64,000 bases of DNA, taken from positions 39,445,637 through 39,509,636 of the forward strand of contig OU342632.1 of the NCBI GenBank assembly GCA_910589415.1, written 5' to 3'. Below, piece after piece: positions 25,708 through 36,127 of the stretch. Origin of the DNA: Malachius bipustulatus. Its lineage: Eukaryota; Arthropoda; Insecta; Coleoptera; Melyridae. The notes under the pieces were generated by a model. The model was given only the letters and a program-made list of their open reading frames with translations. It was not told where the DNA came from and made no database searches. The position numbers were made by a program, and so were the translations under genes. How positions within the stretch are numbered: position 1 is the stretch's first letter; every line of letters begins with the position of its first letter.

Positions 25708-27369
25708 TGCAGAACTGAGTACCATCATGCATCATTATCTAAAAAGGGCTAATATCATACTCATGCATTATAATAAAATGATCTAGTTTATGTTTTATTG
25801 CATTTACAAAAATTATAAATTACCTTTAGCTTAGATATAATTTTGAGATATATTAAATTACAGTTGGCAATCATAGAAGCATCTAGAATGATGATCGTTT
25901 GATACATTAGTGGCTATTTGAATAACTCAAACATTGAAAATTCATGAAATAATCAGAAACGATTCTGTCTTCGTGTGGCAGACCCATTTAAACAATTTGC
26001 TTTAGCTCTTTCAAGTTTACATTTTCAAACATCCATTTTCAATTATTGACACTATTATACTTAACATTAGTTTTGTTTGCACACATTAAAAGAATCAATA
26101 TGAAGTTCTAATCTATTTCGAGGAATATCATCGCTAAATTATTCTAGAAGGTAGTATTTCGTCACGCATTGGAATCATCATTTGATTATGCTGTTAATTC
26201 ATGCGATAACGTGATCCGGGACGAATAGAGACGTATATAAACTCAGGAGCTGAGAGAGTCGTGACAGGGCAAAGATGAACTCATGCCCTTAAGTCGACTT
26301 GGTAAAGAGGGGCTGAGAGAGATATTTGGCTCTTGTTCCGGTATAGCAATTAAACATTTTGATAATCTCCACATCCAAGAGATGCCATTTAACAAGAGGA
26401 CAAATTAGGTCGCACAGTCAACTACAAAGTGCGGGATGAAGGGTTTTCCAGCATACCGTGGTAAACTTTTCCAATTACAATGTGTACAAAGTAAGCAATT
26501 TAGATAATCTCTGTTTGCTGATCGATATTAGGGATAGGTGTTGCTACTGCCTTTTCAGAATATTAAATTCACTAATTATTATGCGAGGCTCAATTTCGAA
26601 TCAGATACACCGGATATTTGTTATTTTCGTTCTCGGGGAATAATCCGGGGTATCCAGTCAAGCCTACGGCCATGCACCAGCACAGGAAGTTATTTGCTTT
26701 TGTTGTATATCGAGAGGAAGATTCTTTAAATGGATTCATCGATTTTTGATTTTGTTTGTCTTTTATTAGATCTTGTGTACTCAAAAATTTATTAATTCAA
26801 GTGAGCTAATTCTGCTATCTAATATATGGATGAATAATTTATTATGCGATATGGATGTCAACGTTGAAGCCCGAAACTATATTAATGGCACCATTCATAA
26901 AGATTTCAGTTAGTAGGTATATGCAGGAATCAATTCTTTGACAAAAATATATGGTAAAAAAGCTGAAAATGTAAATAATAATAAACAATATTGTGTAAAT
27001 TAATGTGTGTAATTTATCTAGTCCCACCTTTTCATACAAGACTCTTTCATCGTTCTCAGAACGAGTAGGGCGAATCGAGAAACTTGAAAAACTGAATGAT
27101 ATCTGATACCATCTGCATATTCCGAGGTAAGGCACGTCAGAAAACTCTGAGGAAAACTATCGAGGGGACTCTATTGCTCTGCTTTCTCAGATCTTCTCCA
27201 AGATGATGAAGTCATCAGTTCAAAAATTATTCCTCACCTGGAGCAAGCTGGCACTCTCAGTGGTCACCGGTACGATTTTAGGTTTGAGCTTTGATGACTC
27301 ATCTTACTCACCTCTGGAATTAATGTATGAAAAATTTGCAGAAAGGCGAGCTGAAGCCTTATTATACTA
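25708..27369. other. No gene recognised
   Basis: AT-rich with short ORFs. A 62-residue open stretch just left of 27,369 has ordinary composition but no recognised domain. No repeat ends were found other than the transposon boundary at 27,370. Confidence 0.35.
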
Positions 27370-27950
27370 GGTGGCGCAAAAATAATAATCATTGAAAGAT
27401 GCTCTTATTTTTGCAAATTTATCATCTGTCATCCTGACTTTGCTTTTGTGAAGAAGACATATAAAATTCACCCCAAGAAGTAATGGAGCAATATACTTCT
27501 CATACGTACGCGGAAGTATTGTGACTATGCTTTCGAGCAATAACCGCGGTCTGTGCTTTTTAACACAACTTGAATTTTGTCATAAATATCGTGGCCGTGC
27601 AAAGCCAACAGAATAAGTATTGCAGTGATTATCCACTCGTTATTGGAGTTTGGCTCAACATGAGATACTTGCACGGCTCGCCACAGAACAGTCGTTCTGT
27701 AGAAAAAATCGATGCTCTCAATGAAAGTGTACAAAACTACCCAGCAACATCAGTCAGAGGACGCAATTAGACATCAGTAGACCATGTTAATCAGTTTCTG
27801 TTACCGAAATTTAATAAATTAGGCTTAGAGATCCTGTGGTTTCACTGCATACACAGCACGAGCAACGATTATTTGCCTGCGGAAATAATAAAACTGATAT
27901 AAAAAAAAATATATAGCCTTAGGAACTCTGGTGATTACTTTTGCGCCACC
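27370..27950 (+). mobile_element. DNA transposon remnant with GGTGGCGCAAAA ends and decayed HTH transposase start
   Basis: The terminal inverted repeats GGTGGCGCAAAA (27370) and TTTTGCGCCACC (ending 27950) are exact over 12 bp. TTATAC occurs on both outer sides (27362-27367 and 27951-27956). Inside, broken frames on the plus strand give CHKYRGRAKPTE and later VEKIDALNESVQNYP. These resemble the N-terminal helix-turn-helix region (FRxKYxGRxxP ... ENVxxVxExVxExP) of arthropod Tc1/mariner-type transposases. There is no DDE catalytic domain, so this is an internally deleted, inactive copy. The same family starts at 61,996. It lies immediately upstream of a LINE fragment. Confidence 0.75.
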
Positions 27951-27956
27951 TTATAC

Positions 27957-28362
27957 GTCTCAAAGGCTTATATCATGAGGATCTGCTTGGTAAACGTCTC
28001 TCCCATATCCTTTTTTCGAATAGAAGTTTACATCTCATTATAGACGAATCATCATCCAACTCTTAGGCAACTCAGGACTGCCCCAAAATTCCCTGTCATC
28101 ACCCACTCTATTCCTTCAACTAAAAACCACCCTTTTTTTTCGCATCAAAGAGGATTCTTGGTTTCGCCGATGACACTACTCTCCAAACAATATTACCATT
28201 TCTGAAAGCTGTTAAAAGTTCATCCTGTTATCTCTAACCTTCTACAACTTGGTTTGAATAGTTTCTCTGGGTTATAAGTGCAATTACTATAGATGCCTAA
28301 GGATTCTGATAATTTGCTTCAATTCAATGCTCTCAAAACAAGGCTTGCGTATTCTCTGACAG
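27957..28362 (+). pseudogene. Jockey-like LINE reverse transcriptase fragment
   Basis: Plus-strand frames give RLKGLYHEDLLGK, then NRSLHLIIDESSSNS, then a C-P-K/SPTLFL-type segment, then GFADDTTLQT, which is the RT catalytic FADD box, and LLQFNALKTR. In order and spacing this matches RT motifs from the thumb-side 'FLSNRS...' block through FADDT to 'FNxxKTQ' in Jockey/CR1-type LINEs. At least one stop and several frame changes are present, so it is inactive. The start abuts the right end of the transposon at 27,950. I could not find the missing upstream RT on the other side of that transposon, so 5' truncation is likely. Confidence 0.8.
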
Positions 28363-28706
28363 GTACGCGTTAATTGGACCAGCTGTCATATGTCCGAGAA
28401 CACCATAAATCGCAGTCTTTCTCCATCCATCCTTGAACACCTAGTGGACTTGGACTTGGGAGTCGTGAAACTGGTCTTGTCAACGCATCTGCCAAAAATC
28501 TGCGGTATTTCTCAATGGATTGAAAGTATATTTTACACCTGATAACTTGTGCGATTTCAACAAATAAGTCTTTTGGGTGCCCGAATGTGTGATGCGATTG
28601 AAGTGGTAGTTGCTGCAATGCCTGGTCTGGTCGTCTTGGTCACCCTTAAGCGTTTCTGCGCTTCCTGAAGCTCCGCGATTCCATCCATTAGAAAAGAGTA
28701 AAGGCC
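28363..28706 (-). other. Short coding-like minus-strand stretch, unassigned
   Basis: Minus-strand frames of 82 and 95 codons overlap here (LQEAQKRLRVTKTTR, then LSGVKYTFNPLRN can be read in neighbouring frames). The composition is protein-like, and the position next to the repeated GTTCCCAC boxes suggests part of a decayed DNA transposon. I do not recognise a domain. Confidence 0.3.
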
Positions 28707-28890
28707 GGTTCTCACTAGTACGACACCGGACGGCAGCGGCAACGCGGCAATACGACAGAATTGCGGGGGGATTTCACCCTGAGTCTGGTTCCCACTTGTA
28801 CGACGTCCTACGACGCGGCGCGTAACCGCAAACCTCGTCTCCAATAGTCCGCATGTAAACTTATGTAGGTGTTCCCACTAGCACTACAAC
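28707..28890 (+). repeat. Three same-orientation transposon-end-like boxes, about 80-bp spacing
   Basis: GGTTCTCACTAGTACGAC (28707), GGTTCCCACTTGTACGAC (28787) and GTTCCCACTAGCACTACAAC (28871) are spaced 80 and 83 bp apart, all in the same direction, in a CpG-rich block. The second box and the following 75 bp (through ACGCGGCGCGTAACCGCAAAC) are repeated in inverse orientation at 45,321-45,396, which ends in AAGGCCGGTT-type sequence also present at 28,701. These look like terminal or subterminal repeats of one DNA transposon family. Confidence 0.65.
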
Positions 28891-29790
28891 GGCACGACGC
28901 TTCGCTAAACTGCCCCAGGCTAAACCAGCTTGCCGCTCGCAATAGTCGAGGAGGCATTCCCAGGTAAATGTCGTCGATCGTCGCCATTCATAAACTTGAA
29001 AGCTTTATGGCCCTACCATTAAAGCAAGTCCTAAATAAACAAGTCAAACGCCTATACAATAACAAGTCTGTCTCATTCGTACTCGTCTATATTTTCAGTA
29101 ATAAATATAATTTTAAGGTAGGTATATTTTTTCGGGAGCTCATTTTTTCGCTCCTCTATCCACTTTCGTGAAAATATTGTTTTCGTTCATTTGAAATGAA
29201 ATGCAATAAGATGTTGCACATTGTAAATGTTATTTAAAATTTTCAATTACTTTTTGTGACTAACCGATGAAAGAAAGTTTTGAATTTGCTATCATTTTTT
29301 ACTTTGAAAATTATTTAATGAATGAATTTAATAATAATGTATTTGTATAGTAATTGCTATGAAAATTCCTTTAACAATGTCAATATGAACATTAAGGATA
29401 ATATTGTGTATAATGTGTAACTATCGTGTATGTATATTATATTTGGTATAAATTTGATGATATATCTGATTGTCAATAGTAGGTATACCTAAGTCGCCAT
29501 GTCGGGAAAAAGAGTACCTACTCATTTTTTCCCTGCTAATTTACGTTTTTCCCCGTTAAGGAGCAGTTCGTAAGTGGCATTTTTATACCTCATGAAGGGG
29601 AAAAAATGTCTAACTTTTAGCCCGTCGCAGAAAAAGTATAATTATTTTTACTTGTTCTACCGTTAACTGGAATAATGGATCTACAAACTGGAACACCATT
29701 TATAACTGGACAGTCAAAATTACTTTGTAATTTGTATAAAATTTCATATAAAAATCTCAATTAGAAATATACTTCTTTAAAATTTGAAAT
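28891..29790. other. No gene recognised
   Basis: AT-rich after about 29,100. No repeat ends or coding signature were seen. Confidence 0.4.
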
Positions 29791-30375
29791 TACAAGGTGG
29801 CCTAAATAAGTGTGGCTGTGTGAAAGTCATGTTATTTAAATAAGACACCCGGTATATTATTAAATTTTCGAATTTCCTGAGAAAATCAAAATCCATTAAG
29901 AATGGTTTTCAAAATAGCAGTTTAAATTTAGTAGGTACCTAGGTTATGAGTTATAAACCAATTAAAATAGCCATTTTCCATTTTCAAATAAGCAGCTTAC
30001 ATTGCAGACGGCTTAAGATATAGTAAAACGGCTTGCATGTATTTTAACTGTTTACGTCGTATCCTATGATGTAGATGCAATAAATTTTATCCGCTGTATG
30101 AAAATTTCAAGTACACTGTAAGTGACACTTGAAAAGTTAAAATAGCGTCATATAAAGTCGTTTTCCGATGTCTTGTGCCGTTTTCAATGTAAGCTGCTTT
30201 GAAAATGGAAAATGGAAATTTTCATCTGTTTTAACTCATGGCCTACTCTGAACTAAACTGAAAACCACTCTTATTGGATTTTCTCAGAAAATCCGAAAAT
30301 GTAATAATATATACAGGGTGTCCAATTAAAAAAACATGACTTTCATAAAGCCACACTTATTTAGGCAACCTTGTA
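29791..30375. mobile_element. Palindromic foldback element (585 bp) with a tip-like motif inside each arm
   Basis: The outer ends ACAAGGTGGCCTAAATAAG (29,792) and CTTATTTAGGCAACCTTGT (to 30,374) are inverted. At 29,847-29,854 and 30,312-30,319 the arms carry ACACCCGGTA and TACAGGGTGT, themselves the tip sequence of other elements here. The outer segments on both sides (29,791-29,854 and 30,312-30,375) are exactly 64 bp each, begin and end with TA, and have their own inverted ends. The core (TATTATTAAATTTTCG ... CGAAAATGTAATAATATA) is also palindromic through most of its length. There is no ORF. A diverged copy of the core is at 40.36-40.8 kb. Confidence 0.75.
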
Positions 30376-30519
30376 CACTCGAAAATATTTTCCTATAAAA
30401 TAGACTTACAAATATTAAGTATCTATATGTAGATTGATTTATGAACGAAATTCGCAACCTCATCATTGTATTAGGAGCTATAGACCGACGCGCGCTTAAC
30501 TGACAACCCTTTATACCTA
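30376..30519. other. Spacer between two inverted-repeat elements
   Basis: A 144-bp spacer with the CpG-containing phrase GACGCGCGCTTAAC and no other feature. Confidence 0.5.
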
Positions 30520-31334
30520 CAGGGTGTCCCATCGTATAGAATTCTCGCGAAAAGTACACTTTATAATTAAATTAGAGTATCTTATTCGCGACACATTCAT
30601 GAATAATTTAATTCTCTATTAAGCGACAAAAAAAATCTGATTTTTTTTATATAAATAAATTCTAAATATCAACAGAAATCCGCCTGTGAAATTAGAAATT
30701 GAAAATTTATAAAGCAAATGCCATTAATTGCAGATAATGTCAAATCAGGCAAAATCAGACATAATTTATGACGATTTTTGTTTGTAAAGCTATTAAATGT
30801 GGTGAAAGGTACAAAAGATGGTCAAGTGTGCTAGTTATTTACGACTTAGTTGAGAGTAAACATTTTGCATTCTCCTCTACAAAGGCGGATTTCAATTCTC
30901 TGAAATAAGGGTAGAAACCTTTCTTCAGGTACCTGTTTATTACAACAAAACTGCTTGTTAACAGCATGTGTCTATAAGTTGTAAATTATTGCTGTAGTGA
31001 CGGGTTTATAATAATAATCATAAACTTTATTCCGATTTTATGTTCAACTTTGATGGCAAATTACTCAATTATGGTTAAAGATATCGATTAACAAATTACT
31101 GTTTCTTATAGAAGAAACTTTTTTCTACAAGTGTATGAAAAATCATAGAGATGCGATTAGTATTTCGTTATAAAATCTATGTCGAAAATCGAAAGTCGCA
31201 TTTAATTAATTTTCCAAAAATGATTACAGCATATTATAGTAGGTTTATTGTAATCCACGTATGTAAATTTTCATATAAAAATTTTAATTAGAAGTACCTT
31301 TTTTCGCGAGAATTCTATACGATGGGACACCCGG
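30520..31334. mobile_element. TIR element (815 bp), CAGGGTGTCCC / GGGACACCCGG tips
   Basis: CAGGGTGTCCCATCGTATAG (30520) and CTATACGATGGGACACCCGG (to 31334) are inverted, flanked by TA on both sides (30518-30519 and 31335-31336). The exact TIR continues through GAATTCTCGCGAAAA and weakens after about 50 bp. An inner pair AAATCCGCCT (about 30,676) and AGGCGGATTT (about 30,883) can also fold. There is no ORF of note. Non-autonomous Tc1/mariner-type element with the same tip as 7803-8441 but an unrelated subterminal sequence. Confidence 0.85.
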
Positions 31335-31576
31335 TACTAACACTGTGTTAACAATTTTTTTTAATTGCTTTTATAAGATAATAATTATTGTCTAGGTGTG
31401 GTGCAAGCAATAATTATTCATATAAACTATTCATGAATTAAAATTTAATTTACCTTTAAAACTGCCGTTTTTTTATATTTTGGATTGCGGATATATTGAT
31501 TTCGGATGAAGAAAAAATTAGTGTTTTTTAAACATTTTATTAAACAAACATTGTCATATTATACATATGGGCACAT
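31335..31576. other. AT-rich spacer
   Basis: No ORF, repeat end or signal recognised. Confidence 0.5.
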
Positions 31577-32247
31577 GTAAATTGCACACCAGTAATCCGT
31601 TTACGACTTGACATATTATTTAAGTACCTGTAATCTCATAGGTAAATTCCACACCGAGATCCAACCAGATAAAGATACTCGTACGCTGATATCTTAAAGT
31701 GGTAAGAGGGTGAGCTTTACCCAATCCAGGTATGAGAGTTAATATTATTATTACATTAATATAGTCATGTCAGCCCTCACAAATATAATACATTATATTT
31801 GTTTATATTTTAAAATGTTTAAAAATTTAAAATACGGTAGGATAGCTATAACCAATAGAAAATTTTCACAACCGATTGAAATTCGTTTTGTTGTTTCTAT
31901 AATAAAAATAATACTACTTTTTTATCAGAAACTTTTCATCTCCATTAGATATTTATATTCATTTGGAGAAAATGCAATGCTTATTGCCGTATTTTTTAAC
32001 TAAAAATACGACTACTTAATTGTACTAAGATAATTTTTTAGTTATTTATAAGAAAAAATCTACCTACAGGCACAGAGGTATTCTATGCTATAGGATAGTT
32101 ATCTTATTCTGATTCGTCTGTAACAGCATTAAATTATACTTCCTTGGTGTGTAAATTACCTATAAGGACTAAAGACCTTTTAAAGGTTGGTGTGCAATTT
32201 ACCTATAGGATTAGGGAGCAGGTAGTCTTAGTGTGGAATTTATCAAC
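31577..32247. repeat. Cluster of GGTAAATTNCACACC boxes in inverted arrangement
   Basis: Forward boxes GTAAATTGCACACC (31577-31590) and ATAGGTAAATTCCACACC (31638-31655) face reversed boxes GGTGTGTAAATTACCTATA (32146-32164), GGTGTGCAATTTACCTATA (32189-32207) and GTGTGGAATTTATCAAC (32231-32247). Two left and three right copies spanning about 670 bp suggest subterminal repeats of a non-autonomous element whose exact tips I could not fix. The 78-codon ORF inside is low complexity. Confidence 0.6.
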
Positions 32248-32753
32248 TCCGATACATATCATACTAACTCTTATGCCTCTTATGTAAGAATTATTAGTAT
32301 ATTTTTTCAATGAAAAAAAAAACCTTCTTGCGCATCAATCGCACAAATAGTGTGTTTTTATGCGATTTTATTATGAGTATTTTCATCGCTTTTGAAAAAG
32401 TTTACATAGTCAGGTCATATTATTAGCGTAGTGTTTACTGAGAAAATTTTTAAATTTTCATTTTTAAACTTAACAAAACAAAAAAAATTGGCATAATTTA
32501 ACAATTTCACATTGTTGGCAGCTACCTGTTGGGGTCTAAAGTATACCGGTTTTTACCCCCAATAAATCATTCGAACAATTGAACTGGGAATTAGATTTTT
32601 AAAATCTCTCCTCTCAAGCCATTATATAGGTATATAGGTATTATTTAAATATTTCACCTGGTGTACATACATTATACTTGGGAAATAGTTACAAAAGTTT
32701 ATCTCCTTTTACATTTTTTTGATCTCCCATTACAAAAATTATAGAAATAGTTA
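32248..32753. other. AT-rich sequence, no gene
   Basis: No recognisable repeat ends or coding signature. Confidence 0.45.
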
Positions 32754-32831
32754 AATTATTTGAAAATTAGGTAAAGGCAAGCGGTGTGTCGCAAATAAAA
32801 GGTATGATCCTTTTTTGTTAAACTCAATATA

Positions 32832-32859
32832 TTTCGATCTTAATTTAGATCTTCATCAG
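32832..32859 (-). ncRNA. Hammerhead-like core motif (left arm of the palindrome)
   Basis: The exact mirror of the core at 33193-33220, read on the minus strand. Two opposed copies 361 bp apart (outer core edge to inner core edge) mean that a transcript of either strand contains one sense core. Confidence 0.45.
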
Positions 32860-33192
32860 GAGAACTGTAATTATAAGAAATCAATATTTTTTCAAAAAAT
32901 CTTAAGATAAATACTTACAACAAATGATCAAAATAAAATTAGCATCTTTAAAATTCCAAAAATCTTCATAAGGTAATGTTAATAAAGTTCGTTTTGTAAA
33001 TTTATGCCAAAAAAAAATATTTATAAATATTAAATGGTTTTTTGGCATAAATTTACAAAACGAACTTTATTAACATTACCTTATGAAGATTTTTGGAATT
33101 TTAAAGATGCTAATTTTATTTTGATCATTTGTTGTAAGTATTTATCTTAAGATTTTTTGAAAAAATATTGATTTCTTATAATTACAGTTCTC

Positions 33193-33220
33193 CTGATGAA
33201 GATCTAAATTAAGATCGAAA
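33193..33220 (+). ncRNA. Hammerhead-like core motif (right arm of the palindrome)
   Basis: CTGATGA (33193-33199), one extra A, a 5-bp hairpin GATCT/AGATC with a 6-nt loop (33201-33216), then GAAA (33217-33220) reproduce the conserved core and stem II of a hammerhead ribozyme. Stems I and III are weak: only CTC/GAG style pairing can be drawn around the core and no clear cleavage triplet is evident. Minimal or dimer-active hammerheads of Penelope-like elements have similarly poor stem III, so activity is possible but unproven. Confidence 0.45.
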
Positions 33221-33441
33221 TATATTGAGTTTAACAAAAAAGGATCATACCTTTTATTTGCGACACACCGCTTGCCTTTACCTAATTTTCAAATAATTAA
33301 AAATAACGGTGGTTTATACATTCATAATTTAAAGAAATAGCTATTAATATACCTATTAATGGACCAGTTAGTATCAAATTATGCATTTAAGCCCAAAACA
33401 CCGAATATATGCATTTATTATAAAACATTTCAAAAATATGC

Positions 33442-33457
33442 ACTTGCATATGCAAGT
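33442..33457. repeat. 16-bp perfect palindrome
   Basis: ACTTGCATATGCAAGT is fully self-complementary and is directly followed by ATGCAAAT, an octamer-like word. It lies in AT-rich sequence with repeated ATAATTATCCTA phrases. Chance is likely. Confidence 0.6.
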
Positions 33458-33703
33458 ATGCAAATGCATAATTATCCTAGTCATAATTATCCTAATCATC
33501 ATACAGTAGGATTTTTTAAAACAGTATTTTATTTATTTTTTCAACAATGAACACGTCATTAATGAAAGGCATAAAAACATTTCAGCTATTCTTCACTACT
33601 TATTAAATAGAAAATAAAGTTGAACTTATAAGATGCATGGTTTGTTTGTAAGTGTGGAATACGCCTCGAACCAAAAATACAAAAAAAATGTGACAGAAAT
33701 TTT

Positions 33704-34462
33704 CGGCGTTTCTCAATTGGGCGAAATTACCTGAGTGACCCTTCGTCACGACGGGGGTCCTTATAATCCGGGAGCTCAATTGGGCGAAGGAATTTCTAAA
33801 TACCGTTGAGTTATTTGCATGCTCTTGTATGGCTACGTTGCCAGATTTTACAGAAATTCCGATTTTCTAAATTAAATAAAATTGAAAAAAATTAATAAAT
33901 AATATTAATACTTGATGCATTATTTTTTTAAGTTCTATCAAATACATCATCAATCCCTTAGTGCATTTACAATTATTATTTTATACTATACCTACAGCAG
34001 AAACATGAAACATCAATAGAAAAGTAATATACTATAATGAATATGGCGATACACATTATAATTATTAATTATAGTGGTATTTATTATTTATTTTCCGCAC
34101 TAAAACTCACCGGTAAGCCAGGTCTTTGGTCAGGGTAGGTTTTTTTTTAATTTTTTTTTTTCACCTGACCAAAGACCTGACTTACCGATGACGCTAAAGT
34201 GCAACATAGCCATAGGTAGGTACGTACCTACTGCCTACTCGACTTCAATTATTAATAATAAATTGATTAGGTATACCTATCCGATCTACTAAAAGCACCA
34301 CTAAATAAATCTGGCAACACTGCTATATTTATTAGCAAGGCCGCACATGTATTTCTTGTCTGACCAGTTATCTCTTATAATCCCCTAGTTTCTCGTTTGT
34401 CGCCCAATTGAGCCCTGGGATTAGTGAATAACAAAATCCTTCGCCCAATTCGGTATCGTCCC
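33704..34462. mobile_element. AATTGGGCGA-end element, copy A (about 760 bp)
   Basis: Starts CGGCGTTTCTCAATTGGGCG and ends TTCGCCCAATTCGGTATCG. Each end has a second inner copy of the motif (GCTCAATTGGGCGAAGGA at about 33,776; TCGCCCAATTGAGCC at about 34,400), so the subterminal repeats are inverted pairs. An internal hairpin CCGGTAAGCCAGGTCTTTGG / CCAAAGACCTGACTTACCG lies at about 34,111-34,188. There is no ORF. About 95% identical by eye to copy B at 36.13-36.90 kb over the full length. The flanks do not show a clear duplication here. Confidence 0.85.
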
Positions 34463-35431
34463 ATACATTTTAGTACCTGAATTAAAAAATTTCGCTATTG
34501 GCAGTAGTTTCTGTTACTCATGTATGGTGATATTTCTAATTATTATATATAGTATTTACTTTTTGATTGCAGTCAGAATATTGAAAATTCAAAATTACAC
34601 TGAGATAAATGAGCAAAACGTTAAAATTTCAATAATAAGCACTTTCTGGTCACCTGTACAAAACATTTAAATTTTTCACTATACTGACATATATTTGGAG
34701 AATCTCGAACAAATTTTGTCGGAATTCCCGGCAAAACACGTTCACTTTTCGAAATATTAAGTATAGTATGTTTTTTTGTGATTTTGCAGTTTAGAAGCAG
34801 GCAATTTTATGGAAATAAAACTCACAAATTCGGTATTGAAAAAACCTACTTTCAACTTTCACAAAACAAAAATTCAATAAATTCAAGATTTTCAACATTT
34901 CATTTATATATATATATATATATATATTTATCTACGTAGGACAACTCAAACTCCGATTCATACTAGGTCTACCTAAGCTCCATTTTATACAGCTACGTTA
35001 TATACTATTCCTTGTTCTGTGTAACAGTCAACCGAGCATCCATATTCCTGTGGGTCAATGCTACATCCCTTCCGCTCGCTCCCCGTGAAGGGGGTTTTAT
35101 TGCTTATTGTTACGACATTATGAACGATAAAGTAGCCTGTCTTTACAGACAAGTTAAATGATATTCTGGTATTTGCCTTTGTATACTTTCTCGTTGGGTT
35201 TGATTATTTTGCTTGATACTGTGTGACCAATCAGTTTGTTATTCAATTCTGTTCTAGGTACATCTATACTTCTGAAATAGATATCTAACTTAATAAATCA
35301 AATGTGCTACATAATTACCTAATACTGTTCAATTTTTTTTATAAGGAAGTGAGAAGTACGTAATTTAGGCAGGATTAAAAAAAATAATACTTATATTTGG
35401 GATAAACTAATAAAAAAAAAATTTTTTTTAC
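34463..35431. other. AT-rich sequence with a (TA)n run, no gene
   Basis: Holds an uninterrupted TA microsatellite at 34905-34928 (12 repeats). The remainder shows no ORF with signature and no repeat ends. Confidence 0.5.
34905..34928. repeat. (TA)12 microsatellite
   Basis: A run of alternating T and A without interruption. Confidence 0.95.
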
Positions 35432-35945
35432 CTTACCGATTCACCCATCACTACAGTACCAGGTTCAATTTGTTTAGACCTCCTACACACCATCTGTCGA
35501 CTTCAGAAAAGACATTCACGTACGCATCTATCAAATACCTGAACCACTTCAAAATAGATCCTGCAACTGTTGGGTTCTCAGCGTACAGTGCGTATCTCCG
35601 GAAACATCTCACGGAGTTGGAACCCTACACTACCTCTGATATACTGTCCCTCAACCCCCCATCCCTACCTGCAGTCTGATATTAAAACACCTAAAACTCA
35701 AAGCCTTGATCCATCCTTATCATAGAGATGGAACTATGCCTCGATCGAGAACTGATTTCTTTTGTGTCTCTGCGCGTCTCGACCCTCACTGTTCCCGGCG
35801 TTATGTTGACATGCTGTGTGTTTTAATTAAATTTTTACTGTTTGTCTTTATGTTTGTTTTTATAATTTCTGTAATGACGCTGTTGTACTGAGCAATGACT
35901 GTTGTAATTCAAGTACAATAAAGAAATTTGTAATTGTAATTGTAA
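35432..35945 (+). pseudogene. LINE 3' end: ORF2 C-terminus, UTR and microsatellite-like tail
   Basis: The frame reading THHYSTRFNLFRPPTHH then SEKTFTYASIKYLN resembles the far C-terminus of LINE ORF2 proteins, where a basic segment and '(K/R)SFxYxAxxxLN' precede the end. It stops at about 35,677 (after PSLPAV). About 260 bp of UTR follow, with an AATAAA at about 35,923, and the element ends in TGTAAT-type hexamer repeats at about 35,930-35,945, as in LINEs with simple-repeat tails. The 5' truncation is typical of target-primed reverse transcription. Clade not determined. Confidence 0.65.
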
Positions 35946-36127
35946 AAAAACTAATCTGTAAAAAAAATTGGAAACAATCGGAATCTGTCATTTTACATCT
36001 TTATAGATTCAATCTTAAACATGAAATTATTTCAAAGTCTTCCTAAATTGTACTTTTTTTTGCCCAAAAAATAGACATGCTTTTTTTGTTCAATGTAATT
36101 TTGCCACATTCATAATCCCTATTATAC

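Larger units (their letters stand above)
32754..33298. repeat. 545-bp palindrome, 261-bp arms without a mismatch found
   Basis: The left arm 32754-33014 and right arm 33038-33298 are reverse complements; I found no mismatch or indel, and the coordinate sum (66,052) is the same at the outer ends and at the loop edges. The loop is 23 nt (33015-33037) and AT-rich. Outside the arms the similarity stops at once. Such identity implies very recent origin, gene conversion, or an artefact of sequencing or assembly. Each arm contains a hammerhead-like core. Inverted pairs of terminal segments with ribozyme motifs are known for Penelope-like elements, a possible source. There is no ORF. Confidence 0.93.

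Noticed and set aside
27205..27215. CTGATGA/TCATCAG words near 27.2 kb as another hammerhead
   Set aside because: No stem II hairpin or GAAA at the right position on either strand.
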